From Epiperipatus broadwayi (taxonomy: Eukaryota; Onychophora; Udeonychophora; Euonychophora; Peripatidae), in assembly GCA_028023455.1 (NCBI GenBank), contig JAQFVV010013064.1, positions 124,001 through 188,000 of the forward strand: 64,000 nucleotides of DNA. Reading direction: 5' to 3'. Position 1 is the first letter of the stretch; each line of letters starts with the position of its first letter. Both the position numbers and the translations under genes were made by a program. Below, piece by piece: positions 35,901 through 48,253 of this stretch. The notes under the pieces were generated by a model that was not told the origin of the DNA, ran no database searches, and saw only the letters and a list, made by a program, of their open reading frames with translations.

Positions 35901-38860
35901 GAATGGCTGATAATGAAATGAAAGAGTGAGCAACTTCTAATGAAAGAGGAGGGGTCTACAAAGGATAAGCATGATCTCAGATAATCCAAGCATAATGAAT
36001 TCTTAAAGTATGAAACATCCTAACAAAGTATAGGGACTAAATTAAATAATGATTCGAACACTTGAATAGATTGAGTCATAAACTTTAATAAATACACTCT
36101 GATGTACTTATTTATATATTCTAGCCAGGTTTCACGCAAATAATATTTGATTACATATATATATGGTTACATAATTTAATATTGTACAGGACATGGTGCC
36201 GATACATGTCATTTAGGAAATGGATACACATATATAAATAGTGTATAATCAATATAGTGCGGTTTAATATGCCGATAATAACTAAATGAACTTTCTCATA
36301 ATAATTTAACAATATTAAAGCTACTTTAGAATTGAGGAAAATAGGTGACTAATGACCATCATAAAATATACATAAAGAATGAGAACCTATGTTGTTTATA
36401 GTCATTATTGAATTAATAGATGTAATCATATTGCAGCCGATGTGCCATTTCTAGCATTTAGTGAGTTATATATAACGAGATATAGTAATATAATTTACAG
36501 TAAATATAGGCACAAATATGCCATTATTTGTGTATTTAACATAATAAGATTTGTTTATCCATTGACTTAATGGAGTTTATTAATCTAAATGATAGAGAGA
36601 ATTGCTAACGCATACGAGAATCGTTCGCTTGAAAGGGTAAACAGCTTAATACAAGCTTGACGTGTGACATTCCAAATACAATTAATATTAATAAATAATG
36701 AATGGCTCAGTATTATCACAGAATTATGACTTATAGATATTGAATAGGCATAAATCTAAAATAGTAATAAGCCGTGCTGCTAACATGGATGGCAGGCGGC
36801 ACTGAAAGTTCCGTCCACTTGGAGCTGATGAGACACTTCTTCATTATTAGAAAATAAGAGTATTGACGGAGCTATACCTCGAGTCATGGTAGGTAGAAAG
36901 TGCGATGGGCTGGCTTTCCCAGGGTCATCCCACACAGAACATTCACTAACTTAAAAGTGTTCTAGGGTGCAAATGCTTATCCCTTGATTAGAACAAGTAC
37001 ATCGATGATATGGGTTCAGAGTTTTTGATGATCCCAAATGACAAAGTAAAATATAATAATTAATAATGCTGGCATATGCTAGTAACGCTGCGATAAATAA
37101 GTACGTCCCTAACTATTGATATAATTTACAGCCCTAACTACATCTAACATCAACCATAATGGCATGACTAAATACAAAACATACAATAAGTATAAATATT
37201 ATTTAAATTACGATTTGAATGTCAAAATAATGAAGGAGCATATTATCCTTCCATACAAACGAATCCCACATATGTTTTAAATCAGCAATAGAATATTACA
37301 CAAATGTATGCATGATTGGCATTGGGAGTAAACAGTTATTTTATTACACTCAAAGAAGTGAAGGTCATTGAGATTACTTTCCCAATATTACAAATATGAT
37401 TTAATTAATAATGTTAGGCAACTAATGATAAATTGATATTACTAATGAAAGTAGGACAGGATTAATAACAATCTGCCATTAAAACATATATAAAGTTATA
37501 TTCAGTCATTACTCAACCCAGTGAGCATGTGTTTTATAAGGAACTTACAAACATTAATTATCCTCCCTTTAATAATGGGATTGAATAGAAAAATAAATCA
37601 GGCTCGCGAGGTTGAGTTTAATTGGCATATTAATTCAAATCAAAATACATAAAACATTAGATAATATTAATTGATTAAATTTGCCACACTAAAATACAGA
37701 AATAAAATAGAGTGTGAAATGGATGAAAGAGATTACAGATTTATATTTTGTAGAATTATAGAGAGTCGTTAAATAAGAAGTTAATTAAGATATATGTATA
37801 AGTGGCACTATATCACCAGTGTATTAATAGACAGAGAATTACATTTACAAGATGAAATAGAACATATATATAATTGAAATAGACTGTGCAAGGTCTTTAA
37901 GGTGGCATTGAATTATTATCTTCTGATGTCGTGTAGGTGTGTCGACCAGATGGATTCACATTCTTGCGAGGCATAAAGCACGGGGAGCAATACTTATTTC
38001 ATTGGGTGACAGGTAGCATCTTCTCCATAAATCACTTTTTATTTTTAATTAAGCAGTCCATCGGTTTATAGCCAATAGGAATGGCATAGCTCGGAGATGA
38101 TCTTAGGAAGATTGGTAAAAGGTGAATTTGGTCCCACTACTCGAACATCATTGTATTGAAATTTTGAGTGATGTGGATTCTGTTAGCCTCCAAACTAAAA
38201 AAATCTTTTTTTTTGTATCAAATTGATTTCTATTTATCCCATTTTATTATTATCTTAGGAATGCTTTTAATGAATTACCCGAGGCAATGAGGATGGGTTT
38301 GAACCCCATCTTATAGCTATTCATGTTGACAGACAGTGAAGCAAAAATCTGTATCACAGATTTACTGCTTCAATATTTACAAAGAACTTTTATAGAATGA
38401 ATCTAGTAATCAATAATGTAAGGAGGCCCACAAAATGACCAATCTATTAGCTTAAATTATAACTGAGCCTGTCTTTTATTAAATTCTAGTTGTTGTTCTT
38501 ATTGAAGTTTAATTTTCCCAGACTTAGTTGCACAATATTCAGATAATATTGCATTTGCCATTCTTGATAAATATCTGTAATATTTGCCAATTAAATTTAC
38601 TATTAAAAAGTTTTATTTTAAACTCTATGTATATATCAAATTTATGATTACCAAAAGGATGATTCTGATCAAAATATTTCAGACATTGTGTAAAGTATAT
38701 GTACAATTGTAAAAAATATAATAGCTAAAGTTTATTTTTTTAAATTGAAAAAGTTGTATGAACGATTTTACTATTAATTATGGTTATAAAAGTTTTAAAA
38801 ACAGTTGAATGTAGTATGAAAAAATTATTTTTAATATATGATAAATTTTTTTTTTTGTAG
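32953..38860 (+). other. Intron 1 of the transporter gene (5.9 kb)
   Basis: Donor GTAAGT, acceptor TTTTTTTTTGTAG. Most of it (about 33700-38200, clearest 35050-38030) differs from the rest of the window: almost no A/T homopolymers of six or more, A richer than T, more CpG and mixed sequence, and no ORF of 60 codons between 33993 and 38784. It may be one long non-coding mobile element. Near 38292 GGATGGGTTTGAACCCCATC looks B-box-like, and 38337-38374 forms a 16-bp hairpin (TGAAGC..ATCTGT and complement). The 93-codon minus-strand reading at 33711-33992 is not recognised. Confidence 0.7.
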
Positions 38861-39004
38861 GTCCTTTAGTAAGTGCTTTAACAAATAAGTTTGGATGCCG
38901 AGCTGTGATGATGGCGGGTAGTTTTGTTGCAGGATTAGCATTTCTTATCAGTACATTTTCACCTACTGTGACTGTCCTCATGGTTACATATGGAATAATT
39001 GGAG
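38861..39004 (+). CDS. Monocarboxylate transporter-like (SLC16), coding exon 2
   Basis: 144 bp, phase 1 at both ends, so exon skipping would keep the frame. Completes Gly90 and encodes residues 91-137 plus the first base of codon 138: [20 protein letters not shown], the end of TM2, the short basic cytosolic turn and TM3, then the beginning of TM4. The turn NKFGCRAV matches the major-facilitator loop 2-3 pattern (FGxR in this family). Acceptor TTTGTAG at 38854-38860, donor G|GTAATT at 39005. The reading on the opposite strand at 38784-38981 is its shadow. Confidence 0.9.
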
Positions 39005-40044
39005 GTAATTTGTTAAAAAAAAATTATTTGAATTGAATAAAGGTAAACCATAGTCTTAGTGTCTGCAGATATATGATCCTTTCTTCATGGATTGGTGAAG
39101 ATTGCATCATATTATAATTATGATTTTTTTAATAATCAGAATCCTAGATGTTTCAGCTGATGGAAAAAATTGAGCTTAATTTTTTTTTTTTTTGTTTTTA
39201 CTTCAGGTTATGAACATGACATGTTAATGACACTAATATATATATATACAAATTTTTTTAGTTTATACTAAATTTATCAAAGCCTAAATTGTCTTTATTT
39301 ATGAATTGTTAGATTATGCAATGCTGTCAATTGCCTATTTTAGTTTTTGTAAAATATATAAATCAACAAAGATGGCTAGAGTTAGGGTTAAAGTAAGTTA
39401 GGAATATTTGTTAGATTATTCAATGCTCTGTTTTCAACTTTAGGCACTCAAAAAGGTATCGATTAAAAGTCAGAAGCAAGACAGTGTCTTTTACCAAAAG
39501 AATGCCAAAAGCTGGTCACGGGTGCCTATTTTTTTTACTCTCATTCAGTGTCTTGATCTTATTCAGTGATTATTTTGCCATTCAAAAATTTTGAAACATT
39601 TTTTTAAATTTTCCATTAAATGCTATAGAATCAAATTTTTTAAATCTTCATTGCAGTTCTTAATTTCAGTGTTTCATAAAATATTTTTATGTTAAAAACC
39701 TATTTGATTATTGCAATTGTATTTTCAATATCATTTTAATTCTTTCTCGTTCAGCATTTGTTGTCATGCCATTATTTTTATCTCTTTTTCAAATCTGTGT
39801 TTTCAAACAGTTATAACCACAAATCTCTGGTATTTAGAATGAATATATTTTTTGTTTTATTATTATACAGTGGAATGATTACAGATGTCCTAGCTGTTTC
39901 TCATGTATTCTTCAAGTTGATACCTATTACTCTGTATCTTTGCATGTAATCAGAAAAATGAATAGCAGTGAATATGGGATTGTTTTTATAAATAGGGATA
40001 TCATTAAACCATAACACATTGGTATGTTGATATGCATTTTTAAG

Positions 40045-40181
40045 CAATTTAGATTTATTATTATTATAGTAAATATATGTATATTGTAACCTTATATTTT
40101 GACACTTGAATTAATAAGCATAACAATTTAGATTCATTATTATTATAGTTAAATATATATATATTGTAACTTTATCTTTTG
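40045..40181. repeat. About 80-bp tandem duplication
   Basis: CAATTTAGATT(T/C)ATTATTATTATAGT followed by ATATTGTAAC and TTTTGAC occurs at 40045-40102 and 40124-40181. Confidence 0.7.
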
Positions 40182-42612
40182 ACGTAGCCATAAACTACAA
40201 AAATTTTTTATTGGCTTATTAGATAGAAATGATATTCATATGTCTCATATATTACTACCTAATATAATAGATTAATAATATTATCCAAGATATCTTCTGA
40301 ACAGACTTTATTGATTATAGCATACCAGTATATGTGTGTCTAAATTTTTCTCTATTTTAAAGTGCAGTTAATTTTTTTTTATGAAAAATAAAAACCCCTA
40401 CACAATAAAACTAATATTATAGAAAAAAAAAATGCACAAGACAGAATATGCTAAATTAATTACAGTAAAATATGGCATTTAAGACAGTATTAGTACAATA
40501 ATAATCATATTATGAGAGCCAGCCAAACCAATATTATATTTAATCAGAATTAAAGTGAAAGGCTGAAAACCCCTCACATGTGCTTTTAGAATGCTTAGAT
40601 GACAGCATTTTAACATTATGTTATTTAAAAAGAGTAATTGTAAAATTATTAAATGGATTTGCTATTAATATTGGATAAACAGATTAATTTAAAAACAGAA
40701 TTTAAAAATTTTATAAAATAGAATTATGATAAACTTTGCTTCTAGTCAAATTATATTTTTGTGCAGATTTTTTCTTTTTGACTAAGGCTAATTCTTGATT
40801 ATAATTGTTGAAATTACGAATACAAAGACTATCATGAAGAAGAAACGTCCAGTAATTAATAAAAAATATTATGTACAGAAATAATAAATAAATAAAAAAC
40901 TGATTTTTTTCAGTATACATTTATTAGGCAAATAAGAACTCTTTCTCTTTATTAACAGTTTGTAAAATTAACACTTTACGTATTGATTCAAATCCATTGG
41001 ATTTCAAAAATAGAAATAAAATCGGACAATTCCAGTATGTCTCTGACTTTTTGTTTTCTAAATAAATAATTAAATGATTTATTCTTTGGGAGTTCAAACA
41101 CTAGAATTATCAGAATTAGAATTGATCTAAGAATGTTATACTTTTGAATGTGACATTTACCATTGCATTAAACTATCCCTTCTCTATTAGAAAAAAATTA
41201 AAAAACAGTTGTGGAAATTGAGTTTTAATGTTATTTTAGTAACCAGTAATTTTATTCAAAAGATTGTGTTTTTTAAAATTGAAATGAGATTATATAATTT
41301 TACTGTATAAATCAATCAACAATCAAATAATTTACACTACACCATAAAGGAAATGAAAAAAAAAAATGATGAGGATGATCACGATTAGTATATTGATAGT
41401 TTACTGTTCAAAAATAAACATTTTTAATTAGCCAAATCTTCAAAAATTCATTTTCAATTATTAGTTGATTAAATATTTTAGAATTGGTTTTGAGTTAAGA
41501 AATGATTAGTTCTTTAAATAAATGTTCATATTATACTGCTTTTAATATCCAGTGAGCAATTCACTTCAGTAATTCTAAATGTTAAATTATGATATTTAAA
41601 ACTGTTGGGTCTTTTTATCGTTGTTATTGTTTATCATTCCTATAAACTTTTTGAAGTTTTTGAATGATGGCGAAAAAAACTTGGTTGGTATGCATTTTAT
41701 CGGTTCTATAATTTATGATGATTTACAACTTTATGAAAAAAGTTACACCCAATTTAAAAGAAACATGCTTTAGCATTGACTGGTGGCAGTAATATGCCAG
41801 AAATTTTTTATTCATCTTCATAATGATATGCATATATTTACATGTTAAAAGGCTAAGAAAAGAGTAGAATAATTTTTAAAAAAGCAAAATAGATAAAAAG
41901 GAAGAAAATGGACTAAATTAAGAAAGGAATGAATAGATATATAAAAAGTGATGATGAGAATATAGATCATAAATTAATTAAATATGGTAAAAAAAGAATT
42001 ACTGTTAAGAAAGTGATTTTTTTTTTTTTTAAATGCTTTTGTTTAACTCAGAAACATTGTGATAAATTTTGTAATCAATTTTTAACATACTTCTATCAAA
42101 AAGGATTTCCTTCAAATTTTGAATATGTTAAAAATCTATGTCAATGCAATATTTTAGATCTGTCTATAGTTTGTTTAATGTAGCAGTGTTGGGAGACCAA
42201 ATTTCAAACAGGGTATTGGGTCAGTAAATTTTCAGTGATGCACGTGAGAGGGCTGTATATGTATTTTTAAAAAGCTTAATATTAATGATCAATTAAAACA
42301 GAAATAAAAACAAATCTTAATTTCTCTTTACTGGAAAAGTTCTTTTTTTTTTAAAAAAAAAAAAATGAATGAAATTTTATTTTCTCTTGATTGTAAAAGT
42401 TTCTATTTTGAATGCAAGAAAATTGTCTTTAGACTGCAACATTGTTTTTATTCTCTCTTAGATAGAAATAATTGCAAAAAATATTTGAATAATAAAAAGT
42501 TAAAAATTATATATATATTAGTTGTATTCACAGCTTTACTAGCATTAATAGAATAATATTAAAAATAAATGTATAAATGAATAAGCCTTTTTCTGTAAGC
42601 AGTCTATATCCA

Positions 42613-42626
42613 ACACCAGAGGGCGC
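42613..42626 (+). promoter_or_regulatory. CTCF-core-like sequence
   Basis: ACACCAGAGGGCGC differs at one position from a common CTCF core form (CCACCAGRGGGCGC, from memory). It lies just before the first recognisable ORF of the LINE in intron 2. GC-rich motifs of this length are rare in the window. Binding is not shown; it may simply be part of the LINE 5' region. Confidence 0.3.
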
Positions 42627-42646
42627 TACTAGATTTATAATCTACA

Positions 42647-42839
42647 ATGTCTTGTTCTATAAATGATAGATTCAAAAAATTATGTGAGAGAAACGATGTT
42701 AAGTTTGTGGATGTGTGGGATTTTTTTTATTAGTAAGAGGGAGTTATATAGTAAAGATGGATTGCACTTAGCAAAACAAGGAAATGAAGCATTAAGGGAT
42801 TTGATTTATGAAAAATATTATAGTTCGGGAAACTTATAA
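42647..42839 (+). pseudogene. LINE ORF1 C-terminus, SGNH-hydrolase-like
   Basis: From ATG at 42647 the frame reads INDRFKKLCERNDVKFVDVW, then shifts by one in the T run at 42720-42728. It continues as FISKRELYSKDGLHLAKQGNE and ends at TAA 42837-42839. This matches the last part of SGNH/GDSL esterase-like domains known in ORF1 of some CR1-type LINEs; DGLHL is the block V with the catalytic Asp and His. The N-terminal blocks with the nucleophile Ser are absent. Confidence 0.65.
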
Positions 42840-42992
42840 AGCAGGTAGAGTTTTAAATTACAGTATTATTAAAAAGAAGATTAAGAATGGATGGGTTGTA
42901 AGAAGTAAACAAAGGATAGCTGATTTAGATATAAATGTACATGTGGAGAGGGAATGGGTCCGTAAAACTAATGATAAACAAGCTAATTATAA

Positions 42993-43720
42993 ATGTTAAT
43001 AGAGAAGAGAATCAAAAGAATTTATAAAAGAATAATAAGAAAGGAAGAAATTGTTAAAATTGGTTATTTGCATATGCAAGGTGATAGGAGACCAGAAAAA
43101 TGGCTGGAATTAAACAAAGCAGTTAAAAATGAAGGGCTTGAGGTGTTCACAATAGTGGAAACACATCTAAGAGAAGAACCTACACTGGAAGATTTGATAC
43201 AGCAGGGTATAAATAGAAAAGAAAAAAGGGGTGGTAGTATAGGAGTTATGTCAAAAAAATGCTTAAATACTGTAAAGTGTCAAAAACATTTGTAGCTATA
43301 GTGTATATGGCCACTGGAGATAATGGAGTAGAACAATAGCATATGAATTCCTAGTTAAGGATATACCGAGTTTTCAAAAAAAAAGGAGAAAATAATGGTT
43401 ATAGGGGATATGAATAAGCATATTGAAGAAATTGATAAAGTGGATAATAATAATAATGGACAGCTTTTGAAATTTTTTTGTCAGAGAATGAATTTGAGCA
43501 TTAAAAATTTATCAAATATTTATGAGGGGTAATACCCATGGTCTAGAAATAATATATTTCATACAATAGATTATATATTAGTAGAGAAAGAGGGAATGAA
43601 TAAAGTATGGAAAATTAAAGTGTTTGATCATGAAGAGAGTGATAGTCATCATAATTTCTTTACAATAGAAATGGTTAGTAATGTGATAGAAAATAGTAGT
43701 CAAAGTAGAAAGGATAGTGA
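42993..43720 (+). pseudogene. LINE endonuclease (EEP) domain, ORF2 start
   Basis: The open stretch 42993-43295 contains KIGYLHMQGDRRPEKWLELN and TIVETHLREE (endonuclease/exonuclease/phosphatase motif with ETHL), then GGSIGVM. After frameshifts, VIGDMNKHIEEID near 43397-43435 holds the GDMN catalytic motif. YILVEKEGMNKVWKIKVFD follows an ID pair near 43565, and ESDSHHNFF near 43640 is a decayed SDHN motif. It is the target-nicking domain of a non-LTR element, broken by stops. Confidence 0.8.
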
Positions 43721-44339
43721 AAGATGTGGATGAAGAATGAATGGTAAGAATTAAGTTAGAATAATATAAAATAAGAGTAGAAGAAATCATGGAAGTGGGA
43801 AACAGGGTATTAGGTGAGAATATTCCGAAGAATAAAAGTGATAGAAAAGTGAGAATTAGTAAAATTTTAAAAGAGAGGAAAAAAGCATGCAGAGAATATA
43901 AATGTGCGATTAAAAGCAAAGAAAGTGAAAAAGATGTTAATATTCAATAGGAAAACTACTTAGTTGGTTAAAATAGATAATTACATAGAGAGAATGAAAT
44001 TAAATAGTAAATTATTGGAGAATATTAATAAAAATGGATGAAATCGGAGTAAAAAAATTTGGAAATATATTAAAAGAAGGAATGTAAGGGCGAAAGAAAT
44101 ATTATTACTAAATGATGAGGAAAAAGAATGTAGCTCTAGAGAAGAATTAGAGACAATCTCAAATAAATATGTAATGGATGTAAAGGACAGATTAATAAAA
44201 AAACATAAAAGCACATAGAAATGGAAATATTAGTTTTGCAGAAAATGAATTGAAAAGTGGAAAGGCAAGAGGTTTGGATGGGCAGCAGAGATGGTGTTGA
44301 ATTTGAGAAATAGGGCAAATTTCCAAATAGCTGGAGTAA

Positions 44340-46254
44340 TACAAGAAAGGGCAGGGATCATAGAAAGTTAAACAATTATAGACCAATAGTGGTAACCTCA
44401 GTGTTAAAGTTTTTGCATATATGGTGGCTGGAAGGGTGGCAAAATGGATGGAAGAAAATAATATAATGGGAGAAATGCAATGAGATTTTAAAGGCATATA
44501 CGAGGTAGTTTATTTGAAGTCACAGAACTTATAGATATGTGTAAGATTATAAAAAAAAAAAATCAAGCCAGATGTCACATGACCTAATTTAAACAAGCTT
44601 GTATTATAAATGTTATATAAAGATCTCGCAAATAAGCTCTTAACAAGCTTTGTAGAATATCCCTAACCCCAGACCAATTTCTGCTACTGGCTTTGGCAGT
44701 AAGATGCTAGGATATTCAAGTATTAGATTAAAAATACCAGGACAAGCCCAGCATTTTATCTAATGGATAATTATTAAGTTCATTATCCATTAGATAAAGT
44801 GCTGGGATTATCCTGGTATTTTTAATCTAATGCTTGAATATCCTAGCACCTTACTGACGATGCTAGTAGCAGAAACCAGTCTGCGGTTAGGAATATTCTG
44901 CAAAGCTCGTTAAGAGCTTATTTGTGAGCTCTTTATATAACATTTGTAATACAAGCATGTTTAAATTAGGTCATGTGATATCTGACTTGATTTTTTTTTG
45001 TAATTTTATTTTTTGCTATTAAGGCTTTGACAATTTTATATTGTTAAAGCTATTGATATATGGTATATCTGAATTTAATTCAGTCCCATATGACTATTTA
45101 AGTTAGATAGTTGGATTGGAAGACATATGGATGTTTGAAAAATTCAGATTTTCTACTTAATAGTTATCCATTAGATAAAGTGCTGGGCTTGTAATGGTAT
45201 TTTTAATCTAATGCTTAAATATTCTAGTACCTCACTGAGGAAGCCAGTAGTAGAAACCAGTCTGGGGTTAAGGATATTCTGCAAAGCTTGTTAAGAGCTT
45301 ATTTGCTAGCTCTTTATATAACATATGAGTAAGAATACATTTGTATATTTGAGAGAAAAGGAGAGCACAATAGAATGACTAGGAAGAGGGGTAGAGGTAG
45401 CATTAATAAATGGCAAAGGAGTGTATATATTATCAGGTCTTTTATTTGCAGATGATATTGTCTTGTGCACAGAAAATAGGGAAGATATGAAAGCTATGCA
45501 AAGGTGGGTAAAGAGATAGGGATTAAATTTAGTGAACCAAAAGTAATGATGATAAATACTGGGGAAAGAGAAGAGAATTTTATATAAAGTTATTTGTGGT
45601 GAATAAGTATAACTATTTGGTAATTTTCTTGAATAATCAGAGAAATTACTTGGATGAATGGGAGAAAAAATTGATAAATGAAGCAAAGATAAAAAAGAGA
45701 TTGATAAAGAAATTAACAGTGTTATCATATTATAATAAATAGGATGTAGCAATAATTGTATGGAAAGGGAGTGGCAATAGCAGGGTTAAATTATGGTAAT
45801 GATGCATTATGTGTTAATAAAGGGGTGTTAGATTACTTTGAAAAAGTACAAAGAGAAGTAGGAAGACATGCATTAGAAGCAGATGTGCGGAAGGCAAAGG
45901 AGGCAAATCAAAGAGAAATGGGATGGTCAAGTTTTTATGAGAGATGCAAAAAGCAAAATGAAAATGTTTGGTAGATTGCAATTTATGGATAATAAGAGAA
46001 CAGCCAAAACAATATTTAATAAAGTTACGAAATAAAGGACAGGCAACAAGATGGGTGAGAAAGGTAGTATGGTGTGCAGAAGGTTTAAATAAAGACTTTA
46101 TGTCAATATATTTGTACAAGAGATAGGCTGATCATGCTGGGAGAATTGTTGAGTATTATAGTGACAAAGAATAGATAGAATAGATGTAGTAATAATAATA
46201 GGGAGCTGGAGAGATAGAGATCTAGTATGGAGAGTAAAAAGAGTTTAAATATAT
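44340..46254 (+). pseudogene. LINE ORF2 reverse transcriptase, interrupted
   Basis: Fingers region near 44345-44520: a decayed NYRPIVVTSVL block, GGWKGGKMD and LFEVTELIDMC. It is cut at 44547 by a foldback insertion. After 45330 it resumes with VEVALINGKGV and the catalytic LLFADDIVLC at 45439-45468 (FADD intact), then ENREDMKAMQRWVK. The open stretch 45756-45974 carries VGRHALEADVRKAKEANQRE of the thumb. A possible RT motif A scrap (GFDNFILLKLL) lies near 45020, inside what otherwise looks like repeat. The purine-rich strand makes long minus-strand shadow readings at 43578-44497 and 45306-46119, which are not genes. Confidence 0.8.
44547..45330. mobile_element. Foldback element with a third partial arm, inside the LINE
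   Basis: 44547-44771 and 44782-45006 are inverted arms of about 225 bp around a 10-base loop, with landmarks TATCTAATGGATAAT, AATACCAGGACAAGCCCAGC and GGTCATGTGA. A third, direct copy of the inner right-arm text is at about 45165-45325 (CCATTAGATAAAGTGCTGGG through AAACCAGTCTGGGG to AGCTCTTTATATAACATA), after 160 bp of other text. The CCAGTCTGGGGTTA segment recalls foldback family A. Confidence 0.8.
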
Positions 46255-48253
46255 TATAACGATTGAAAAGGAAGTGAAGATCGAATCTAACCGCAAAAAC
46301 AATATCTGCAATTACCAGGGCGCCATCTAGGCATTTGAGCCTAGAAAAATTTATAAAGTAGGCAGGTATGCGCTGTTAAGATTTCACTTTATTTAAATAT
46401 TCCGATCGTTAGCCCAAGTCACTAGCTCAGCGGAGACGCAGAGATAAAAATCTATATCTTAATTTATATCTTAAATATCAATAAATAAAAGCCACTGCCA
46501 GAAATTAACACATAAAAATATTTATTTACGCACATATAAAATAACATTTAAATTTTGAGGAATAAATTCAACATTTTAGATTTTTCTATTAATCTTTTAA
46601 TTTTACATTTAACTAAGTTTCAATGAGTTTAATATTTTATTTAGATGGTCAAGTATGAATAGACTACATAGATCTGCATTTGAAAAGAAAATATTCTTCC
46701 CTGATTTAACCTTAGGCAACAAATTTCGCAATCAACTGGCGCCAATCCATCTGATACATTCATGTATTCAATGTAGCATGATACGACAACACAAAATACT
46801 ATACTGTCAGGAAAGTACATCTGAACAGTAAGTAGAATTAGAGAAGACATTGACTCTCCACCAACAGGAATGTGACATCTGTTGGCAAGTAGAACAATAA
46901 ACAAAAAACTCCATAGGAATGGACTGCGGTCTTCTGCCGACTTACTAACCCATCCCTAGGCAAACAGAAGGTGTGTGGCATATATATGCAATCCTGCCCG
47001 TAGCGGACCTCATACTACATCTACTAATTACACAAATATATCCAATCCATTGAGCCAGTTCAACCACGAAACGAATAACCTAAGATTACCCTCCCTTAAT
47101 ATAACTTTACAAAACTATATAGCCATTCACGCCCGACTTAAATTTAACATTTAGATACATTCGCACAAATGCATTTTATAAAATTTGTTTTAAAATGTTG
47201 AGTACAGATCAGCTGCACAGATTCCACGGTCAAAAACATTTCAAATTAAACACAACCGATCAAAATACAAAGTCATCAATAAATGTCACTTGCATAGGGA
47301 ATATACAAATCCCATTAGCATTTATCGTAAGATGCTTGCAGTGATATCGTTGACATATATTCTAATCGAATGTGAAAACCACATTATCAACCGCTAACGA
47401 ATCTATGCAACGTCTATACCCAACCTTAAATTCCCTCATTTAAAATTTAAACAACAAATAATTTATACAATAAGAGAAAAAAAAAATGGAAATGATTTTT
47501 ATCAATCGGAAAACATATAAAATTAAACATTATTAATTTGATTTTAAACTTAAAAAAGTCAGATGGAAGTTCATAAGCTTGAACGAAAGTTAAGAGTTCA
47601 TGTCAATATAGCTTACAGTAGAAGAGTCCAGATTTCTGCTTTTAATTCCCGTGACGCCTCCATTGGCATTAGCTGGTTCAAGGTATCACAGTCTTTTCAT
47701 TTTTCCTTTTTAAATAGAGAGTGTGGTATGTGCATCCTACCACCTCTCAAACACACCACGCTGGAATTGCCCGAAAAAACTGTATTTTCCTTTTTATATT
47801 ATCCACACAGATTCAATCAACAAAACGTCACTAATCCATCACTTTCGTTAGGGTCCGAGCCAAGGCTTAGTGCTTCCATTGGTCAAGCTAATTTCTCTTT
47901 TTTTCTTATCTATCTTTCATCAGATCATTTTAATTATACAAGAGCCCACGGCTAGCTTGCTTTTCAAACAATTTATAAACAATCATTTCCATTTACAGAT
48001 TACAAGAATTAATTAATACCTGTTTTTATTTTTAAATCTTATACTTTTTTTTTTTTTTTATAAAAAAGTACGTTCAAATACTTATTTATTTTTGTTTTTT
48101 TAAAAAAAAATATTTTTAAAGTTTGGCATCTGTGCGAATGTATATACGTTTAACAAACATTTTAATTTTAGCGTTTAGTTTTTTTACTTTTATTTGCGAA
48201 CTTTTAAGTTTTTATTTTAAATTAATGTAACGACATATTTATATATCGTTACA
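46255..48253 (-). mobile_element. 2.0-kb TGTAACG-ended insertion, possible solo LTR
   Basis: The ends are TATAACGAT at the left and ATCGTTACA at the right, flanked on both sides by ATATAT. Read on the minus strand it starts TGTAACG and ends CGTTATA, like gypsy LTR termini with one changed base. The right end holds a short palindrome (48226-48253, TGTAACGA..TCGTTACA). It splits the LINE between its thumb and zinc-finger coding parts. The composition differs from the surroundings: C outnumbers G on the plus strand and it is less T-rich. The 130-codon plus-strand reading at 47563-47955 resembles no family and is probably chance. Confidence 0.55.

Noticed and set aside
38337-38374. microRNA precursor hairpin
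   Set aside because: A 16-bp hairpin is expected by chance in this much AT-rich DNA; no other evidence.
43578-44497. Several long minus-strand ORFs (also 45306-46119)
   Set aside because: They are shadows of the purine-rich plus strand of the LINE ORF2, whose motifs (GDMN, FADD) are on the plus strand.
47563-47955. 130-codon plus-strand ORF
   Set aside because: It lies inside the 2.0-kb insert, resembles no family, and has uneven composition without domain features; probably chance.
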